Shown: positions 25,307 to 34,893, numbered from the stretch's first letter. The stretch is 64,000 bases of DNA from Halapricum hydrolyticum (GCA_025517565.1 JAOPKD010000009.1:29269-93268); one strand, 5' to 3'. Notes: a model not told the origin generated them from the letters alone. A program made the numbers and translations.

Positions 25307-26575
25307 ATGGATACGTCCGATCTGCCCGCGGCCGTTGCCGAATACCTCTCCGAGAATCGTACGGAACTGTTCGAGTTCACCGAGACCATCGTCGGATACG
25401 ACACCCAGAACCCACCCGGACGAACTGTCGATATCGTCGAATGGGTCGAAACCACGCTCGAGGAATCGGCGTTGTCCGTCGAGCGTTTTGAAGTCGACCC
25501 TGAAAAGCCGAATCTCATCGCCACGCTTCCCGGACAGACCGACCGCACGCTGTGTTTCAACGGCCATCTCGATACCGTTCCGTTCGACGAGGGCGATTGG
25601 TCGTACGAACCGCTCGGGGAGCGAGACGGCGAACGCCTCTACGGACGCGGGACGACCGATATGAAAGGGGCTGTCGCCGCGATGTTGCAGGTCGCACTCG
25701 CGTACGCTCGGACCGAGACGGAGCCGCCAGTGACACTCCAGTTCGCGTTCGTGAGCGACGAGGAGACAGGCGGTGACGCCGGCCTCACGACGCTGTTAGA
25801 GACGACAGAGTTCGACCCCGACGCCTGTGTCGTGGGTGAAACTACCTCCCGGAACGGACGATACTCCATCTCGGTGGCCGATCGCGGGAACATCTGGCTC
25901 ACGCTCGAAGCGTCCGGGACGGCTGCCCACGGCTCGCGACCGATGATCGGGGAGAACGCGATCGATCGCCTGACTACGGCAGTCGAGCAGTTACGAAACG
26001 AGTTCGGGCAACGGGAACTCTCGGTCGATTCAGCGATGGACGAGATCATCGGGGAGTCCGTCGACTTCTACGAACCGGAAGCCGGAGCTGAGGCCACCCG
26101 CACCTTGTACCGGTATCCGACGATCAATCTCGGCATCATCGAGGGTGGAACGGCGATCAACACGGTCCCGGCCTCGGCATGCGCGAGAGTCGATATTCGA
26201 TTGACGGCCGGTGTCGACACCAGAGACGCGCTCAGTGGGATCCGGAACTGCTTGGCCGGGATGGACGGCATCGAGATCACCGATATCTCGTGGACCCGTG
26301 GGTCGTACGAGCCGCTCGGGAGTCCGATCGTCGAAGCGAGCGCGCGAGCAGCCGACCACGTCGTCGACGACCAAGTCTACCGGCGGAGCGGTACCGGTGG
26401 CGGTGACGCCAAAGTGCTTCGGCACGAGGGGATTCCAACGGTCGAGTTCGGCTTCGGAACCCAGACAGCGCACGGAACTGATGAATACACAACGACCGAG
26501 GCCCTGGTTCGAAACGCTATCAGCTACGGAACACTCCCAGTCCTCTACGAGCAATTCACGAGTACTGACGGATGA
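25307..26575 (+). CDS. M20-family metallohydrolase (ArgE/DapE/ACY1-like)
   Basis: 422 residues. The di-zinc ligands are visible: H87 and D89 in NGHLDTVPF, D118 in GRGTTDMKGA, E152-E153 in SDEETGG, and a late His in TAHGTDE. A dimerisation lid lies between the two catalytic segments. It should hydrolyse an N-acyl amino acid or dipeptide; the exact substrate (acetylornithine, succinyl-diaminopimelate or other) is not determined. The stop overlaps the TauE/SafE start by 4 nt (ATGA), so translation is coupled. Confidence 0.9.
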   Translation: MDTSDLPAAVAEYLSENRTELFEFTETIVGYDTQNPPGRTVDIVEWVETTLEESALSVERFEVDPEKPNLIATLPGQTDRTLCFNGHLDTVPFDEGDWSYEPLGERDGERLYGRGTTDMKGAVAAMLQVALAYARTETEPPVTLQFAFVSDEETGGDAGLTTLLETTEFDPDACVVGETTSRNGRYSISVADRGNIWLTLEASGTAAHGSRPMIGENAIDRLTTAVEQLRNEFGQRELSVDSAMDEIIGESVDFYEPEAGAEATRTLYRYPTINLGIIEGGTAINTVPASACARVDIRLTAGVDTRDALSGIRNCLAGMDGIEITDISWTRGSYEPLGSPIVEASARAADHVVDDQVYRRSGTGGGDAKVLRHEGIPTVEFGFGTQTAHGTDEYTTTEALVRNAISYGTLPVLYEQFTSTDG

Positions 26576-27357
26576 TTGCAGCTATCGGGGGGACGACAGT
26601 TGCGCTGATGACGCTCGTTATTCTGATCGCCGGAACGACGAATGGACTGGCTGGCTTCGGATTCGCCCTCGTCGGAACAATGGCGCTTGCAACAGTGATC
26701 GATCCGGCGACGGCAGTCGTGTTCATGATTATCCCCATTCTCGCGGTGAATCTTTCGCTGGTACGTGATCTCTCCCGGGAAGAGCTTCGAACCTGTAGTC
26801 GACGGTTTGGACCACTCATTGGTGCAGCACTGGTCGGCACAGTTGTCGGGATGGCCGTCCTCAGTAGTATTCCGACCGGCCCCCTGCGTGTCGGCCTCGG
26901 AGTATTGACGCTCGGCTTCGTCGCGACCGCTCAGCGACGGATCCCCCTCCCAGAGTGGTCGTCAGGTGGGATCGGTACGTTCGCTCAAACGCGAGTTGGG
27001 ATGCTCGGTGTCGGCGGCATTTCGGGACTGTTGTTCGGCGGGACGAACGTCGGTGTACAGCTCATCGCGTATCTTCGGAGCTTCGACCTCTCACACGGAT
27101 TATTCGTCGGCATCGTCGCGCTCGTATTCCTGGGACTCAACGGAATCCGCGTTGGTGTGGCGGGGCTGTTCGGGCTATATCCGAGCGGAATTGTTCTGTT
27201 CGCCTCCGTCGCCGCTGCCATCCCGGCCGTCATCGGAGTCGCAGTCGGGAAGCGCCTTCGAATCACCGCCAGCGAGCGCTCTCGCAGACTCGTCGTGCTG
27301 GGACTGCTTACCGTGGTTGGAATCCGTCTGGTAGGCGGCGGCGCCGGAATACTGTGA
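26572..27357 (+). CDS. TauE/SafE-family sulfite exporter-like membrane protein
   Basis: 261 residues with about eight hydrophobic segments and the repeated pattern of TauE/SafE permeases (GTTNGLAGFGFALVGTMALA and GGISGLLFGGTNVGVQLIAYL). The family exports organic or inorganic sulfur anions or carboxylates. The start overlaps the M20 gene by 4 nt, implying export or import of a product or substrate of that hydrolase, but this is inference. Confidence 0.85.
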   Translation: MIAAIGGTTVALMTLVILIAGTTNGLAGFGFALVGTMALATVIDPATAVVFMIIPILAVNLSLVRDLSREELRTCSRRFGPLIGAALVGTVVGMAVLSSIPTGPLRVGLGVLTLGFVATAQRRIPLPEWSSGGIGTFAQTRVGMLGVGGISGLLFGGTNVGVQLIAYLRSFDLSHGLFVGIVALVFLGLNGIRVGVAGLFGLYPSGIVLFASVAAAIPAVIGVAVGKRLRITASERSRRLVVLGLLTVVGIRLVGGGAGIL

Positions 27358-27374
27358 ATAGCGATGTCAGTATT

Positions 27375-27635
27375 TCAGTCCAGATCCGCTTCAAGCGAAT
27401 AGATACGCTGCCTGGCATCCATAAACGAGATACGCGACTTGACGAGCCCGTTCTCTTCGAGTTGGGTGAGTGCATAGCGAACGGTTCGCGCTGGAAGAAG
27501 TGTCGAGTCGGCGAGCTCCGACTGCGTACTATCGCCCACATATTCGAGTGTTTTCGCGACGAGTTTTGCACTCGGCGGGAGGTCGTGGAGGGCAGTCGAA
27601 GGTGCTTGAGTGGACAAAGACGACTGGTCTGGCAT
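27375..27635 (-). CDS. Small winged-helix (MarR-like) regulator
   Basis: 86 residues if started at the ATG at 27635 (an earlier ATG at 27662 adds nine residues). A single winged helix is visible: KTLEYVGDSTQSELAD, LPARTVRYALTQLEENGLV, ARQRIYSL. These tiny haloarchaeal regulators bind DNA as dimers. It converges on the TauE/SafE gene; target and effector are unknown. Confidence 0.75.
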   Translation of the reverse strand: MPDQSSLSTQAPSTALHDLPPSAKLVAKTLEYVGDSTQSELADSTLLPARTVRYALTQLEENGLVKSRISFMDARQRIYSLEADLD

Positions 27636-27717
27636 CAATATCAGAGAATGGGATGGAATCATCTTAACCGACTACCGGAGATGCAACGCGGTTACACAAC
27701 CGTTCGTTGGTCATCGA

Positions 27718-28065
27718 TCACTCGTCCGTCGAGGCCCACTCCAAGAGGGGTTCGAGCCGAGTTCTCACCTCGCCCCCGTCGTCGGTCAGCGAGTATTCGA
27801 CACGGGGTGGAATCTCGTTATACTGAGTCCGAGAGACCAGTCCGGCCTCCTCGAATTCATCGAGCCGTTTCGAGATGGTCGAGGTACTGGCGCTCGAGAG
27901 GTGCTTCTCGATCGCCCCAAACCGGAGTGACTCGTGAGCGCCAATGATGCTAATCAACTGCATCGCATATTTCTGGCTGAGCGTGTCGATGACACCGGTC
28001 AGCGGACAGTAGCACGTTCCGTCGACATCGCACGTAGGGGCGGGTGATGATGTTGAATCTGCCAT
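27718..28065 (-). CDS. HxlR-family regulator with N-terminal cysteines
   Basis: 115 residues. A winged-helix HxlR domain (YAMQLISIIGAHESLRFGAIE, STISKRLDEFEEAGLV, PPRVEYSLTDDG) follows an N-terminal cluster C12, C18, C20. HxlR/HypR-type regulators often use cysteines to sense thiol oxidants or metals. It is divergent from merA (77-bp gap), and a 9-bp direct repeat lies between the two start regions, so it probably controls merA and itself. Direct Hg(II) sensing is inference. Confidence 0.82.
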   Translation of the reverse strand: MADSTSSPAPTCDVDGTCYCPLTGVIDTLSQKYAMQLISIIGAHESLRFGAIEKHLSSASTSTISKRLDEFEEAGLVSRTQYNEIPPRVEYSLTDDGGEVRTRLEPLLEWASTDE

Positions 28066-28097
28066 AGCTTCGTGGCCTCCGACCTACTCCATAGCTT
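28062..28097. promoter_or_regulatory. Direct repeat in the HxlR-merA divergent promoter
   Basis: CCATAGCTT occurs at 28062-28070 (over the regulator's start codon) and again at 28089-28097, 27 bp apart. It is a candidate operator for the HxlR protein, placed to repress both genes. Confidence 0.35.
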
Positions 28098-28142
28098 TGG
28101 ACTCCACAGTACAATTACTTCGCGTTCTAAACTTGTGACGAG

Positions 28143-29600
28143 ATGGAGGAGCACAATTCGTATGATCTCGTGATTCTCGGCGGCGGAGCCGCTGCCTTTG
28201 CTGCCATCACGGAAGCGAGTGGACGAGGGCTTTCGACAGCAATGGTGAATACAGGACTCCCAATCGGCGGGACGTGCGTGAACGTCGGCTGTGTCCCGAG
28301 CAAACACCTCCTCGCTGTCGGCGAGAGTGCTGCCGCTCCGCAGGAGAATCCGTTCGAGGCGGTCAGGTACAGCGACGACGAGCCGACAGTCGACTGGGCG
28401 AAGGCACTCGACGGCACCGACGCTCTAGTCGAGCGGTTCCGGCAGGAGAACTACGTCGACGTCGCCGAGCACTTCGAGACGGATATCTACGAGGGCTACG
28501 GCCAACTGATTGACGACACGACCATCGAGATCGTCGACGGCCCCGACGAGAGGACCCAGATCACCGGCAAGAAAACGCTAGTCGCGACGGGGAGTTCACC
28601 CTGGGCACCACCCATCGACGGGCTGGACGATGTCGACTACTACACGAGCGAAACCATTCTCGAGGAACGCAATCTCCCCGAGAACATCGTCATCATCGGT
28701 GGCGGTTACATCGCGCTTGAATGGGGTCAGATCCTCCACCGAGTCGGTGTCGACATCACCATTCTCCAGCGCTCTGAGCGCGTGCTCTCGGCGATGGAAG
28801 GCCAGCTCGGACGAGAGATACAGCGCGCATTCGAAGACGAGGGGATCGACGTGGTCACCGGCAACGATTTCCAGCGCGTGCGAACGCCAGCAGCCGACGG
28901 TGGGACCGAAGCAGTCCAGTCGGGCGTCGCCGTCGAGACAGACGACGACGGCACCAAGCGGACAGTCACCGGTGACGCACTGTTCGTCGCAACTGGCGTC
29001 CAGCCAAACAGCGGGGGCATCGGACTCGAAACGGTGGGTGTCGAGACGAACGACGACGGGACTGTCCACGTCGACGAGCACTTCCAGACGACCAATCCCG
29101 ACGTGTACGCTGCCGGCGACGTGATCGGTGAGCCCGAACTAGAGACGGTCGCCGCCAAAGAAGGGAATCACGGCGTCAAGAACGCCTTCGGCGACGAGGG
29201 CGTCAGCATCGACTACGATGCGGTCCCAGCAGTCGTCTTCACCAGCCCGGAGGTCGCAGCCGTCGGGACGACCGAACTCGAATATATGGACGAACACGGG
29301 ACCTGTTCCTGTCGGACTATCCAGATGGAGGATGTCCCACGGGCAAAAGCCGTCAAGAACACGGATGGCCTTGTCCAGGTCGTCAAGCATCACGAGACCG
29401 ACGAGATCGTCGGGGTCCACATGGTCGGTCCCCGTGCCGCCGACATGATTATGGAAGCGACGCTGGCGGTGAAGTTCGGGCTGACCGTCGACGACATCAT
29501 CGACACCGTCCACCCCTTCCCGACGTTCAGCGAGGCGTTCAAACAAGCTTGTCAGGCGTTCCGGAGGGACACGTCGAAAATGAGCTGTTGTATCGAGTGA
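28143..29600 (+). CDS. merA: Mercuric reductase
   Basis: 485 residues. FAD motif GGGAAAFAA near the N-terminus, redox pair C45/C50 in GGTCVNVGCVPSK, NAD(P) motif GGGYIALEWG, and the diagnostic vicinal cysteine pair C482-C483 in the C-terminal tail. The latter hands Hg(II) to the active site of the partner subunit. It reduces Hg(II) to Hg(0) with NADPH. The usual N-terminal MerA metal-binding domain is absent. No merB, merT or merP genes are nearby. Divergent HxlR regulator and a downstream glutaredoxin. Confidence 0.93.
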   Translation: MEEHNSYDLVILGGGAAAFAAITEASGRGLSTAMVNTGLPIGGTCVNVGCVPSKHLLAVGESAAAPQENPFEAVRYSDDEPTVDWAKALDGTDALVERFRQENYVDVAEHFETDIYEGYGQLIDDTTIEIVDGPDERTQITGKKTLVATGSSPWAPPIDGLDDVDYYTSETILEERNLPENIVIIGGGYIALEWGQILHRVGVDITILQRSERVLSAMEGQLGREIQRAFEDEGIDVVTGNDFQRVRTPAADGGTEAVQSGVAVETDDDGTKRTVTGDALFVATGVQPNSGGIGLETVGVETNDDGTVHVDEHFQTTNPDVYAAGDVIGEPELETVAAKEGNHGVKNAFGDEGVSIDYDAVPAVVFTSPEVAAVGTTELEYMDEHGTCSCRTIQMEDVPRAKAVKNTDGLVQVVKHHETDEIVGVHMVGPRAADMIMEATLAVKFGLTVDDIIDTVHPFPTFSEAFKQACQAFRRDTSKMSCCIE

Positions 29601-29601
29601 T

Positions 29602-29645
29602 GCCCGGAAGCAAACCTTCTGGAGTTCGGCCTCCTTCCTTCGGGC
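29602..29645 (+). terminator. Imperfect hairpin after merA
   Basis: GCCCGGAAG and CTTCGGGC can pair with a bulge just after the merA stop. It lies in a 133-bp gap before the glutaredoxin gene, which has its own TATA-like box (TTTTAATATA near 29697). Tentative. Confidence 0.25.
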
Positions 29646-29733
29646 AAGTGGGCTGTGTCGACGCTTGTGCGACTGCATTCCGGATCCGCGACGAGGTTTT
29701 AATATAGCTCCACCTCCTCTCGATTGAGATTCG

Positions 29734-29973
29734 ATGCTGGAACTCTATCGGCTCCCCGGTTGTCCGTACTGTGCGAAGGCGGAGCGCAAGCTCGACGAGC
29801 TTGAGCTTGAATACGAGACCCACAATGTTCCTCCGTTCCGGTTCCTCCGGTCCGAAGTGAAATCGGTGAGTGGTCAATCCGGTGTTCCGGTTCTCGTCGA
29901 TCCGGAACACGGAATCGAGGGCATGGCCGAGAGCGATGACATCGTCGCTCACCTCGAGAACACGTACGCCTGA
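29734..29973 (+). CDS. Glutaredoxin family protein
   Basis: 79 residues. An N-terminal thioredoxin-fold strand leads to the active site CPYC (residues 10-13), with the GVPVLVD cis-Pro segment and a DDIVAHLENTY C-terminus. It should exchange dithiols with low-molecular-weight thiols or protein disulfides. A TTTTAATATA box about 33 nt upstream supports the ATG at 29734. Adjacent to merA; it may help in metal or oxidative stress. Confidence 0.9.
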   Translation: MLELYRLPGCPYCAKAERKLDELELEYETHNVPPFRFLRSEVKSVSGQSGVPVLVDPEHGIEGMAESDDIVAHLENTYA

Positions 29974-30033
29974 CGTGGGTACTGGAACCCATCAATCAGT
30001 AGAACTCTCTGAACGCAGTAACCTGCCATCTCC

Positions 30034-30810
30034 GTGTTGAACGAGACGAGTATCGCGTTGGCCGTTACCGGCGTCTTGGTCGCTGGGGTAGCGTGGGTTC
30101 TTCATCGCCGAAGAGTCGCTGTGACAACAGCGGAGATTGGAGCGACGCTTCCGTGGTTCGCCGTCATCGGTATTGCGGTTGCTGTCGGTCGCTCAACGTC
30201 CGTTTCGGGACTTCCCGCGGGTTTCCTCCAGAGTCCAACGGTGTACCTCGTCGTTGGGGCGCTCGTCGCTGGTCTGTGGGTCATCTTTGACCTCGTCGAA
30301 ATCCAGCAGCGCTCGCGATGGACTGCCGGGACTGGCGTCCTCATGGCCCTGGTCGTCGGGGGAGGGACTGTCCTCACGATGGGAACACCCCAGCCGCGCG
30401 TTCTCGTTTGGAACGGTGTGGCGGTCGTACTAGCGGTCGGAGTCACCCTGCTCGTCCTGCGGACAGTCCCGAGTGGACATCGAGCCACCCACAGCTGGCT
30501 CGGTGCTTGGGTACTCTTTGCACACGTCCTCGATGCGACGACAACAGGCATCGGGCTCGAGAAACTCGGGACGACCGAACGAAATCCGATCTCTGCCGCA
30601 CTCATTCAGATGGGGGAGGGAGCTGGTGTATCCGGTGTCGTCCTCTTTTTATTCGTGAAAGTCGCGGTTGCCCTGCTCATCCTGAGAGCGCTTGACCCCG
30701 GCATGAACCCGGCTGGCCGAGAGACCGTCGCGCTGCTTGTGGTGGCAGCTGGTGCTGGCCTCGTTCCTGCCATCCACAATCTCACACTATTCGCGCTTGC
30801 GATTTCCTAA
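30034..30810 (+). CDS. DUF63-family membrane protein
   Basis: 258 residues with about seven hydrophobic segments. The HVLDATTTGIGLEKLG and LVPAIHN segments resemble the archaeal DUF63 family, whose function is unknown. The start is GTG at 30034, with TTG at 30037 possible. No link to neighbours is evident beyond shared strand with glutaredoxin (60-bp gap). Confidence 0.75.
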   Translation: MLNETSIALAVTGVLVAGVAWVLHRRRVAVTTAEIGATLPWFAVIGIAVAVGRSTSVSGLPAGFLQSPTVYLVVGALVAGLWVIFDLVEIQQRSRWTAGTGVLMALVVGGGTVLTMGTPQPRVLVWNGVAVVLAVGVTLLVLRTVPSGHRATHSWLGAWVLFAHVLDATTTGIGLEKLGTTERNPISAALIQMGEGAGVSGVVLFLFVKVAVALLILRALDPGMNPAGRETVALLVVAAGAGLVPAIHNLTLFALAIS

Positions 30811-30886
30811 ACGATTCGCATCCGGTCTCGCTCTACCGTAAGTCGTCACGATAAGATGGTTTTGCACGCTCCGCTAGCGTGGGTAG

Positions 30887-32001
30887 TCACTCGGACACCA
30901 CCTGTCGTCGTTCCGGATGCTCGAACTCGAACTCCTCAGACCGGATCATCCCCAGGGTCTCCTCGATAGACGGACGATCCCCCCAGAACGTCCCATAATA
31001 GGCGAATCGAACAGTCCCAGTCGGATCGAGAATGATCGTCGCAGGTCGATTGATATACTCGGCGTGGACGGCGTAAGCCATCGGATCGACGCCGTATTTC
31101 GCGCCAACAGCCCCTGCACGATCGAGAAGGTGTGGCCACCAAATCTCCTCGGCATACGACTCAATAAACGACTCCTCGGCGAACCAGTACTCCGGCTCAA
31201 GCTCCCGACTGACCATCACGCGGCCGCGATACTGACCGTGACACTCGATCGTCGCCACGTTGATATCTGCCTCCTGTAGTTCCTCGCGAAGCTCGAGCAG
31301 TTCGTCGAACTCGCGGTGACAGACCGGACACCAGTCGGCGAACACCCAGATTAGGACCGTCCACTCGTTGTCTCCGATCGAATCCGCGAGGTCCCATGTC
31401 CGTCAGTATCCGGCAGTACGAGTGACGGCGCAGCCTCACCGACAGTCAGCTGTTCGAACGTATCCTCGTCGAGATTTCGGTACGCTGCCTCCAGCTCGGG
31501 TTCTGCGACTTCGCCCTTTTTGATGCGGTCGACCGAAAGTTCGGCTTGATGACGGACGTCTTTCAAGTCGTCGTTCGCGTGCCGGTCACGTAGCAAGTCC
31601 ATCGACTGGGTGGCACCGATTTGCCCCAACGCGACGATCGCCTGCGATCGTGCCAGTGCGTCCGGATCTTCGCGGACCACCCGTTCGAGCGACTCCACCT
31701 CGCTCTGGGATCGTAGGATTCCCAGCGCCGTTGCACAGACGTAGCGTACCTGTACGTCGTCGTCCTCAAGACCGACGGCGATTTCAGACGTTTTAGCGTC
31801 CCCGAGCCGAACGAGGTCGCGGACGGCGAGCAGTCGGACTCGCCAATCGTCGTCGTCGAGATCAGCGATACCGTGCTCTTCGAGCGTCCGATCGACTGTG
31901 AAGCTTGTCTCATCAACAGGGTGGAATGTGTGTGTCCGGACACGGTCGAGTACCGCCTCTACGGACAGTCCATCGGAGGAGCTCGCTTCGGTATCGTTCA
32001 T
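30887..32001 (-). pseudogene. HEAT-repeat/redoxin fusion split by a frameshift
   Basis: The first part (31351-32001) codes HEAT-like repeats (DDDDWRVRLLAVRDLVRLG, DDDVQVRYVCATALG, ALARSQAIVALGQIG) and the beginning of a redoxin (VGEAAPSLVLPDTDG). It then loses frame. In another frame the redoxin continues (DLADSIGDNEWTVLIWVFADWCPVC), ending at 30887, with active site WCPVC. One single-nucleotide change near 31395-31402 rejoins them into about 370 residues. It is a real mutation or a sequencing error. The intact protein would be a HEAT-scaffolded thiol-disulfide or peroxide enzyme. Confidence 0.8.
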
Positions 32002-32098
32002 ACACCCACGAGGCGGCCGGCCCAGAAAAGGATACGCGACAGGGAGACCGAGACAGCCACAGAGATGCCGGCGAAGCGGGGTTGATCACTCAGTGCAA

Positions 32099-32782
32099 TC
32101 AAACGCCGAGCGTCTCAGCCAGCTCGTAGAAGGTCTGGATTGTGAGATCGGGGTCGGGACCGAAAGGCTCCCACGGTGTTGATTTGCGATCCACCCAGGC
32201 GGCCTGCATTCCGGCGTGTTGAGCACCCATAACGTCGAACCAACCAGCAGTCACATGGACGATTCCGTCGATCGGCGTGCCGGTGCGTGCGGCCGCGTGT
32301 CGATAAATCTCTGCGGCGGGTTTGAACGTCCGGACCTCATCAGCGCTGATCGTGTCTTCGATGATATCGCTGATCTCGGCGTGGTCAACCATCGACTCTA
32401 ACATCTCCGGATTCCCGTTCGACACGACGTAGCAGTCGTATCCACCGTCACGGAGCCGCTCGATGCCGTCCCTGACGTCGTCGAACACATCGAGTTCGTG
32501 GTATACAGCGAGGATCTCATCGCGCTCCGACGTGGAGATGTCCACACCATATACATCAAGCGCGTACTGGAGCGCGTCCCGATTCATTTCATAGAACGGC
32601 TGGTACCCACCGATAGCATTGGCGACGAATGTGTATTCGAGTGAGCGCGCACGCCAGAGTTTCGAGACCGGTTGCGGATCGTCGACACGCGCGGCGAGTG
32701 CCTTCTCTGCGGCATCAACGTCTACGAGTGTACTATACGAGTCGAAGGTGACCGTCGAGACCTGATCGGGGTCGAATCCCAT
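32099..32782 (-). CDS. Haloacid dehalogenase type II (HAD superfamily)
   Basis: 227 residues. HAD motif I nucleophile D14 in TFDSYSTLVDV, motif II SNGNP, motif III Lys in RTFKPAAEIY and motif IV GWFDVMGAQHAGMQAAWVDR match L-2-haloacid dehalogenases (phenylacetaldehyde-type cap helices between). It should hydrolyse 2-haloacids, though some homologues act on other substrates. The start at 32782 was chosen because the upstream in-frame extension to 33157 has no family-like sequence. Confidence 0.87.
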   Translation of the reverse strand: MGFDPDQVSTVTFDSYSTLVDVDAAEKALAARVDDPQPVSKLWRARSLEYTFVANAIGGYQPFYEMNRDALQYALDVYGVDISTSERDEILAVYHELDVFDDVRDGIERLRDGGYDCYVVSNGNPEMLESMVDHAEISDIIEDTISADEVRTFKPAAEIYRHAAARTGTPIDGIVHVTAGWFDVMGAQHAGMQAAWVDRKSTPWEPFGPDPDLTIQTFYELAETLGV

Positions 32783-32913
32783 GTAACACCTACACTGTGA
32801 GTCAATAGCATAACACTCCGGAAAGAGACAGTGGTGGTCGCGCTCAACCGTTCGAGGAACTAGGAGCGATAGCCGCCAAACGATACGCGTTCGAAATATG
32901 ACCGGAGCCGTGG

Positions 32914-33897
32914 CTACGACGGTCGGGCCGTGGTTTCGTCGGGAGTTGAAAGTTGATCGCGGTCGTGGGGTTGTTCGTAATCGAGTCCCGGCCCGATCGG
33001 CGTAATTTCCCCCTGGTAGTAGCCGTCGTCTTTGATGTGCTCCATCCGCACCGTCTCGGCGAACCCTGGCGTCTGGTAGAGGTCTCGCAGGTACGGCCAG
33101 AGGTTGTCGTACTGGTGGATGTACTGTCGGTTGCACTTGAACGCCGTATGATAGCACTCGTCGAATCGGATGAGCGTCGGGAACATACGTACGTCGGCAA
33201 GCGTCAACCGGTCGCCGGCGAGGTAGCGTTGATTGCCGAGGACCTCATCCCAGTGGTCCAGCGCGTCGAAGACGTCGGTGACGGCCTCGTCGTATGCCTC
33301 CTGTGACTCCGCGAAGCCGGCCCGATAGACGCCGTTGTTGATCGAATCGTAGATTGAATCGATGATCCGGTCGATCTCGTCGCGATAGCCCTCGGGATAC
33401 AGCTCACGGCCCTCGTCGCCGTAGTCGTCGAACTCGGTGGCGAACATCCGCATGATCTCGATGGATTCGTTGTTGACGATAGTCTCGTGCTCTCGGTCCC
33501 AGAGAACTGGCACGGTCACTCGACCGGTGTACTCGGGGTCGGCCGCGACGTACACGTCCCGGAGGTATTCACAGCCGTTGACTGTGTCGGGAGTACAGCC
33601 GTCTTTTTCGGGGGTGAACTCCCAGCCCTCGTCCTCCCGCCACGGGTCAACGATGTCCATCGAGACGACATCGGTCAGCCCAGCGAGGCGGCGCGTGAGC
33701 GCGGCACCGTGTGCCCAGGGACAGTTCCGCGCGATGTAGAGGTGGTACCGCCCGGCCGCCGGCTGAAATTTGGTATCCGGGGCGTCCTGGATCCAATCAC
33801 GGAACGAGGTTTCAGCCCGATCGAATGCGCCACTCTCGTCAGTATACGGTCCGATATCCGTCTTCCAGTCCCCGTCGACGAGCATATTCCGACCCAT
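32914..33897 (-). CDS. Glutathionyl-hydroquinone reductase-like GST (Xi class)
   Basis: 327 residues. N-terminal thioredoxin fold with active site NCPWAHG (C59), followed by NNESIEIMRMF and an all-helical GST C-domain (YLAGDRLTLADVRMFPTLIRFD). This is the glutathionyl-hydroquinone reductase (YqjG/ECM4) family, which reduces thiol-hydroquinone conjugates. Haloarchaea lack glutathione, so the natural thiol is probably gamma-glutamylcysteine; inferred. It neighbours an SDR, a pirin and a haloacid dehalogenase, a quinone/xenobiotic theme. Confidence 0.9.
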   Translation of the reverse strand: MGRNMLVDGDWKTDIGPYTDESGAFDRAETSFRDWIQDAPDTKFQPAAGRYHLYIARNCPWAHGAALTRRLAGLTDVVSMDIVDPWREDEGWEFTPEKDGCTPDTVNGCEYLRDVYVAADPEYTGRVTVPVLWDREHETIVNNESIEIMRMFATEFDDYGDEGRELYPEGYRDEIDRIIDSIYDSINNGVYRAGFAESQEAYDEAVTDVFDALDHWDEVLGNQRYLAGDRLTLADVRMFPTLIRFDECYHTAFKCNRQYIHQYDNLWPYLRDLYQTPGFAETVRMEHIKDDGYYQGEITPIGPGLDYEQPHDRDQLSTPDETTARPS

Positions 33898-33986
33898 ATG
33901 ACTGTGGAGGGGCTTCTCGCATACAATCCTGCCGCCCAGTCGTGCTCAACCAACACAACCGATGGGTGGCTCCGTTCCCATCTCAG

Positions 33987-34706
33987 TCAGATGAACTCGG
34001 AGTTCTGCGGGCCGTTCGTGATGTGGACCTCGAACGGCTGTGTACTGACGTCATCCTGTTCGACGAGGTGCCAGTAGGTCTCGGCCATCTCGTCGGGGTC
34101 GAGGAAGGTCTCATCCTCGCGGTCGGGGAATCGGTCACGAACGCCCGGTGCGTCGATCTGCCCGTCGATGACGACGTGCGCGACGTGAACTCCTTCGGGG
34201 CCAAACTCCTGGGCGATATCCATCGCCATCCCGCGGGCGGCGAACTTCGCGGCCGTGAATCCGATCGCCCCACCAAGACTCCGGACGGCAGAGGTTGCAC
34301 CCGTGAAGATGACCGTCCCACCGCCCGTCTCGAGCATATCGCCAACGGCTTCCTGCGAGCAGACGAACGCACCTCGCCCATTGACCGCCCACGCCCGTTC
34401 GAATTCCTCAACATCCACGTCCATGAGTCCCTTCCAGGAGGCGGCACTGGCGTGATTAACGAGGATGTCGACCGGGCCGAACATCTCGCGAACCGCCTCA
34501 AACCCATCCCGGATTTGATCTACGTCGGTGAGGTCAGTCTGGACAGCAAGGCCCTCACCAGAATCTGGAAGATCGTCCGCGAGCTCCTCGAGGTAGTCCT
34601 CCGACCGAGCAAAGAGTGCTACCTGGCAGCCCTCGACTGCGAATTTTCGTGCGAGCGATTCGCCGAGTCCCGGACCGACACCAGCTATGACTGCAGTGCG
34701 AGACAT
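33987..34706 (-). CDS. Divergent short-chain dehydrogenase/reductase (Tyr replaced by Phe)
   Basis: 239 residues. Rossmann motif GVGPGLGES at the N-terminus, NHAS in place of NNAG, and a Ser in the catalytic position (FTGATSA). The usual YxxxK is FTAAK, so the catalytic Tyr is a Phe. This variant occurs across a branch of SDRs starting GAGPGLG, so it is probably genuine rather than a mutation. It may bind NAD(P) and a ligand without classical catalysis. Upstream of a GST on the same strand (89 bp). Confidence 0.82.
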   Translation of the reverse strand: MSRTAVIAGVGPGLGESLARKFAVEGCQVALFARSEDYLEELADDLPDSGEGLAVQTDLTDVDQIRDGFEAVREMFGPVDILVNHASAASWKGLMDVDVEEFERAWAVNGRGAFVCSQEAVGDMLETGGGTVIFTGATSAVRSLGGAIGFTAAKFAARGMAMDIAQEFGPEGVHVAHVVIDGQIDAPGVRDRFPDREDETFLDPDEMAETYWHLVEQDDVSTQPFEVHITNGPQNSEFI

Positions 34707-34893
34707 ACAGCTATCTATGAGTCGGGTTCACCAAAGCCGTGGTGACAGCCGTCTACTCAACGACAGCGAGGACTGGTATCTATACAATACAGATGGTGAA
34801 GGTTGGAAACGAACCTACACCGTCTCACCGAGAGTACTACATCGAGGACCTCGCGCAGAACCCATATAGCGGCTGAGAAACTACGAATTGGTA

